DNA from: Polytrichum commune
Taxonomy: Eukaryota > Streptophyta > Polytrichopsida > Polytrichales > Polytrichaceae
Length of the DNA: 64,000 nucleotides
Direction: 5' to 3'
NCBI GenBank assembly: GCA_950295325.1
Contig: OX485805.1
Span: 55,826,758-55,890,757 of the forward strand
The translations under genes and the position numbers were made by a program. This document shows positions 60,037-64,000 of this stretch, piece after piece; position 1 is the first letter of the stretch, and each line of letters opens with the position of its first letter. Under the pieces are notes generated by a model, which was not told the origin of the DNA, searched no databases, and worked only from the letters and a program-made list of their open reading frames with translations.

Positions 60037-60917
60037 CTAATGGATAGCCCTCTTACCCTGGACCAATAGTTCATAGGAGGGAACCAACCCTCCTACTTTG
60101 CTTTCGGGACTCACCCCTTAATCGGTAACCGATTTCCCCAATGTGGACTTCCATCCATGGAAGTCCAATCCTATGTTGATCATCGCGTTGCCGGAGCAAC
60201 ACTACAACAACCCGAACCATACTAGGCAACTATGGCCTCACAATGGGCCAAAGCCCATGGAGGCCGTGCCGTTCGGCCTCGGGTGGGTGAGGCCACACCA
60301 CCTCACCCATATAAGCCTCTAGGACTTCACGCGGGGCCCCTACCCCACCGTCAACCAACCTCTTGTCTCTCTACCAAGAGTTGGGGCCAAGTGGACATTT
60401 TCCTTTAGCTGCTGGGCCTAGAAGCCCCCAGCAGCTTCAGACCATCATAACTTCCTTGTATGATGTCTGATTCCAGCAACCAACCACTCCATCTTCATCT
60501 ACGCTTCACGTAGATGCCGATGGACTCCTCACTTGCCCCATTCGGGCAAGTCTTGAGGAAGTTATGCGTGTTTGAACCTTGGCAGTCCCGGGAATCACTC
60601 CCAGGCACTGCTGTACCAGGGCGCTGTCCCGGGACAGCGCCCCACTCAAATGGCCATAACTCCTAGCTCACACCTCCGATTGAGGTGTTCTTGAGCTTTC
60701 TAGAATCACCACGCCATGAGCTACGCATAACTCATGGCCTTACCCTTGTGCCTCCTAATCTTCGTGGGTGGGAGGCATTACCAACGCCCGGGGCCCTCAC
60801 CCACACTAGGATCACTTGGGCCCTCTCACCAACGGCGCCACAAGTCCCGGGTGTCACTCCGGGGTCCCCCTTGTGCCCATGGTGTTTCGGCCACTCCTCA
60901 TGGAGAGGTGCGCGACA
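60037..60917 (-). repeat. Inner element 5' LTR, remainder
   Basis: Family A LTR resuming after the DNA transposon and ending GCGCGACA at 60917. The outer LTR follows immediately. Confidence 0.9.
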
Positions 60918-61857
60918 TGTCGCGACCCTTGCTAGTTTTTCTCCACTTAGCTCAATCGCTTTCCAACTCTAGCAAGTGTCCCGAGCGCTAACCTGCACAT
61001 CCCACGCACATGCATGGTTAGCTCCCAAAACCGCGGACCTTCAATCCCATATTTGGTCACCAAACCCTCCTACACATGCATTCGGGACTCTTTCCCCTTA
61101 GTAGGTAACCCATCGCTAAGGTGGACTTCCATCCATGGAAGTCCACTCCCTACTTGGTCATAGTGTTGCTAGGACAACACTACAACCACCCGGAGCACAT
61201 TGCCAAGTATGCTCCGGGGGGGTCGGTCGGCAAAGCCGCCTCACCCATATAAGCCTCTAGGACTTTTGGCGGGGCCCCTCCCCCACCGTCAACATCCCTT
61301 TTGTCTCTCTACCAAGAGTTGGGGCCAAGTAGACATTTTCCCTTAGCCGCCGGGTCTAGAAGCCTCCCTGCAGCTTCAGACCTTCATAACTTCCACGTGC
61401 CGTCTCTGAATCTAACAACCAACCACTCTATCGTCATCTACATTTCACGTAGATCCCTATGGACACCTCACTTGCCCTATTCGGGCAAGTATTGAGGAAG
61501 TTATGCCTGTTTAAACCTTTGCAGTCCCGGGAGCCACTCCCAGGCCCCTGCTGTTCCAGGGCGCTGTCCCGGGACAGCATCCCACTCAAAGTGCCATATC
61601 TCCTAGCTCACACCTCAGATTGAGGTGTTCTTTAGCATTCTAGAATCGGGACGCCATAAGCTACTCATAGCTTATGGCTTTACCCTCATGACTCCTAGTC
61701 TTTGTGGGTGGGAGGCGTTCTAAACGCCCGGGGCCCTCACCCACATTAGGATCACTTGGTCCCTCTCACCAATGGCGTCACAAGTCCCGGGTGTCACTCC
61801 GGGGTCCCCCTTGTGCCCATGGTGTTGCGGGCACTCCTCATGGAGAGGTGCGCGACA
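60918..61857 (-). repeat. 5' LTR of the outer Ty3 element
   Basis: 940 bp, one difference from 29717-30656. Its first five bases also serve as the target duplication of the inner element. Confidence 0.93.
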
Positions 61858-62961
61858 GGGTGCCTCTACCTGTCTGAGACTGAGAAAGACACGATCGTTT
61901 TGTCCGCTTGCCACGATTTGTTGGTCGCCTCACCTCTGGTGCAGCTCCTTGGTGTAGCTCCTCCAGTGCGGCTCGTGCGGCTCCTCCGGGTCCCTAGGGT
62001 TTGGGAAGAGCGATACATATATTCTCTGTGGAGCTCTTGGATTGCGATGATGTTTTAAGGCGATTTTGGGGAGATTTTGCAGTTATCACGAACCAAGTCC
62101 TTCAATATCTACATATTAAGGACTGATTGTTCTTGTTGGTGTCACTTGCGGCAAGCAGAAGATTACTCACATCACTACTCAACTTCTGGAGAGCCAAACC
62201 CTAGTCACAAAATTCACCGTTGGCAAAGTGAAACTCCACCCACATCAGTGCTTGGGAGAGCCCCAAACCCTAGCCACAACTTAGGACTTCAACGTCGGGA
62301 GAGTCAAACCCTACTAACATCATTATTTGTTGACCAACCCCACCCTAAACCTAGCTCCCATTACAGAGCATCCCAAGTTGGTTGCTTTTCCTCGATCCCC
62401 CCAATCATCTCACTTGCATTCCTAGTGCTCCTTGCATTAGAACTAGTGGATCAAGCACTTTGTTCCAGTTTTGGTCAAAATTTGACTATGTAATGTTAGA
62501 AAAAAATTGAAAAATATATTGTAATTTAATTTATCATGACCTCTGTGTATATGACACTATGACAATTTAACAAAAAATGAACAAAAAATATTTAATTAAC
62601 CCTTAAAATGGTACACATAAGTATAGTTGTCAAATTTGTGTTTCATGCAGGCATTTCATACATTGAAATGAGTGGTTTTGTAGATTTTTTCTAACAAATA
62701 TGTGCATATAAGTATTTTCTAGGTCATCATACAAAAATTATAATTTAATATGTTGTTATGAGATTACTTATATGTCACTTTCAACCACTTGCAAATCCTG
62801 ACATCTTTGTGTAGGTGTTGAAAAATGACATATAGATATTCTAAAACACATGTTTTCTTCACTTTTCTTTCGCTCATTTGATTCTTATACAAGTGTACTA
62901 TAAGAACAACATTTCTATATTCATAGAAGAATCACACTTATATTTAATAATGGTCACTTTC
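61858..62961. other. Flank of the outer element, no clear gene
   Basis: Starts with the target copy GGGTG and continues the sequence that stopped at 29716. From 62170 to 62330 there are three degenerate units, each with GGAGAG and AAACCCTA (telobox-like, common in plant 5' leaders). The rest is AT-rich. No frame with a recognisable domain. Confidence 0.45.
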
Positions 62962-63192
62962 CAGGGTTGTCTATTGTGTCGTGACGGAGGCTAATCTCGG
63001 CATAATGTCGTGCCGTCACGACACGTATCCGTCACGACATTATGTCGGATGCTGTCTTTATCCTGACGAACTTGAATTTTACCAAATTCTGTGTGTAATT
63101 ACATTACCCCATTTCGGACACGTAGGATGTAAGATGTCCACGTGTGATGACATGTCAGCAAAGTAGAGGTAAAGTGGGGAAAAAATTACTAG
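62962..63192 (+). repeat. Terminal repeat, right copy (CAGGG family)
   Basis: Starts CAGGGTTGTCTATTGTG and runs through the interleaved inverted repeats (CATAATGTCGTG and others) to TTACTAGCGC. It is the inverted counterpart of 2411-2634 plus 18153-18176 and shows that repeat without the MULE insertion. Confidence 0.8.
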
Positions 63193-63198
63193 CGCATG

Positions 63199-63300
63199 TC
63201 CGCCCCCCCGTCCGCCCCCGTCCGCCCCCGTTCCCTCCCCCGTCCGCCCCCGTTCCCGCCCCCGTCCGCCCCACTCTCGTCCCCTGTCCGCCCCACACCC
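63199..63300 (-). repeat. C-rich (G-rich on minus) minisatellite
   Basis: CCGTCCGCCCC and CGTTCCC units, inverted relative to 1921-2410 and in the same position next to the terminal repeat. Confidence 0.85.
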
Positions 63301-63388
63301 TCCTTAGTCATATTTTACTACTTTGATTTTAACAGAATGATAAACATAATGGCAAAATGGTTTACCTGGCGCTAGGCATATCCACGTC

Positions 63389-63560
63389 GGGGAAAGTTAG
63401 TATGCGAGCGGAGAGCAGAGAGCGGAGAACTCGATGTTAGACATGAAATGAGAGGAAAAATGCACCTATAACCGCGGGAATGAATGAAAAACATCTAACT
63501 ATTTTTAGAAACTTTTAAAGGTTAGGTAGTCTATTACCGTGGAAAAAGGGTTTACATTTT
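63389..63560 (+). repeat. MULE-type terminus, element extends right of window
   Basis: GGGAAAGTTAGTATGCGAGC then GGAGAGC repeats, matching the left tip of the element at 2635. The opposite end lies outside the window. Confidence 0.55.
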
Positions 63561-64000
63561 CCCATTCATAACATTTATAGATTTATGAAACATACAAATA
63601 TTTTAATAAAATACAATATTAGGGCTTACATCAGTATGACATCACCAATTCAATATCCAAACACGTGTACTATAGTACATATTATTGTAAATTAAAAACA
63701 TGTACTATTTGAAGTAAAAACGAAGGAGGTCTCTTAATAAAATTTCTCCACATACAGTACACCCTCTATAAGTGTTACAACTATAAGTGTGCACCCTTTC
63801 TAAATGTTAACTTTCTTCTACACCCCATATATTGCACAGTATAACTGTTAAACGTGTTAACTGATAATAAAATGGTTCTCCCTTCTTTGTAAATTTGACT
63901 ATATAAATGTTAACGAATGAAAAACAACCACAATATGGATGATAATTACTACACATCCAATAACATTCCTCTCTCTCTAGCCCGTGATTTGAAAACTTGA
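63561..64000. other. AT-rich stretch, no feature seen
   Basis: No coding frame, repeat or RNA recognised. Confidence 0.4.

Larger units (their letters stand above)
36180..60917 (-). mobile_element. Inner non-autonomous Ty3 element, nested in the outer 5' LTR
   Basis: 3' LTR 36180-36436 plus 39281-39996, internal region 39997-44781, and 5' LTR 44782-44871 plus 60037-60917. The flanks are TGTCG (36175-36179 and 60918-60922), which are also the first five bases of the outer LTR. The LTRs are about 973 and 971 bp after removing inserts. They differ at several positions (at least seven in the first 260 bp). The coding region is decayed and lacks the RT core. Confidence 0.88.
29717..61857 (-). mobile_element. 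Outer Ty3/gypsy chromovirus with nested insertions
   Basis: 3' LTR 29717-30656, internal region 30657-36174, and 5' LTR 36175-36179 plus 60918-61857. The target duplication is GGGTG (29712-29716 and 61858-61862). The two 940 bp LTRs differ at one position in my comparison. PBS, gag, protease, RT, RNase H, integrase and chromodomain are all present. The coding region is broken only by a one-base deletion in RT. The rest of the span (36180-60917) is later insertions. Confidence 0.9.

Noticed and set aside
62150-62340. AAACCCTA units as a telomere or interstitial telomeric repeat
   Set aside because: Only single units are present, separated by other sequence. Telobox motifs are common in plant leaders.

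Overview
This is nuclear DNA of a eukaryote and looks like a streptophyte (land plant or charophyte). The evidence is GT-AG introns in almost every cellular-type gene, Ty3/gypsy chromoviruses primed by initiator-Met tRNA (TGGTATCAGAGC), a Mutator-like transposase with a SWIM finger, a dynamin exon close to plant DRP2, and plant-style TATA boxes. I cannot name the species. Nearly everything in the window is mobile DNA or gene fragments caught between mobile elements. No rRNA, tRNA or CRISPR array was seen.

Left part (1-18176). A protein-kinase-like gene fragment (562-1683, minus) has its own TATA box and is cut off at its 3' end by a MULE-type terminus. A G-rich minisatellite (1921-2410) and a terminal repeat (2411-2634) follow. 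A 15.5 kb Mutator-like element (2635-18152) interrupts that terminal repeat and leaves a 10 bp duplication with one mismatch. The element carries three genes: a ten-exon gene for a DNA-methylase-like protein (3227-12502, minus) whose introns are packed with a 64 bp satellite, a divergently transcribed MULE transposase broken by TAG codons, a frameshift and a solo LTR (12804-16989, plus), and a small lysine-rich ORF (17151-17660, minus).

Middle (18177-29716), all genes on the minus strand. It holds a truncated DDE-type transposase of an unfamiliar family, a Ser/Pro-rich gene, an FCP1/HAD-like phosphatase domain whose second catalytic Asp is Asn, a second methylase-like gene and a 51 nt dynamin P-loop exon. 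The second methylase gene is split in frame by a 3 kb solo LTR that itself holds a 974 bp solo LTR. A family of about 18 bp palindromes is scattered through this stretch, including inside coding sequence.

Right part (29717-61857). This is a fully resolvable nest. A young chromovirus (outer, 29717-61857, TSD GGGTG, LTRs differing at 1 of 940 positions) has a non-autonomous relative inserted at base 5 of its 5' LTR (inner, 36180-60917, TSD TGTCG). The inner element's two LTRs are each interrupted: one by a 2.8 kb solo LTR (36437-39275, TSD AACAC), the other by a DNA transposon (44872-60028, perfect 16 bp TIRs, 8 bp TSD CCGCCATG). The DNA transposon contains two more copies of the non-autonomous element in inverted orientation (45646-52718 and 52719-59246), a 13.6 kb near-palindrome flanked by a 250 bp direct repeat.

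Right edge (61858-64000). Host sequence is followed by an inverted copy of the left terminal repeat plus G-rich minisatellite (62962-63300) and another MULE-type terminus (63389 onward). The inverted pair about 60 kb apart means either a giant element bounded by these repeats or two separate elements whose CAGGG ends face each other.
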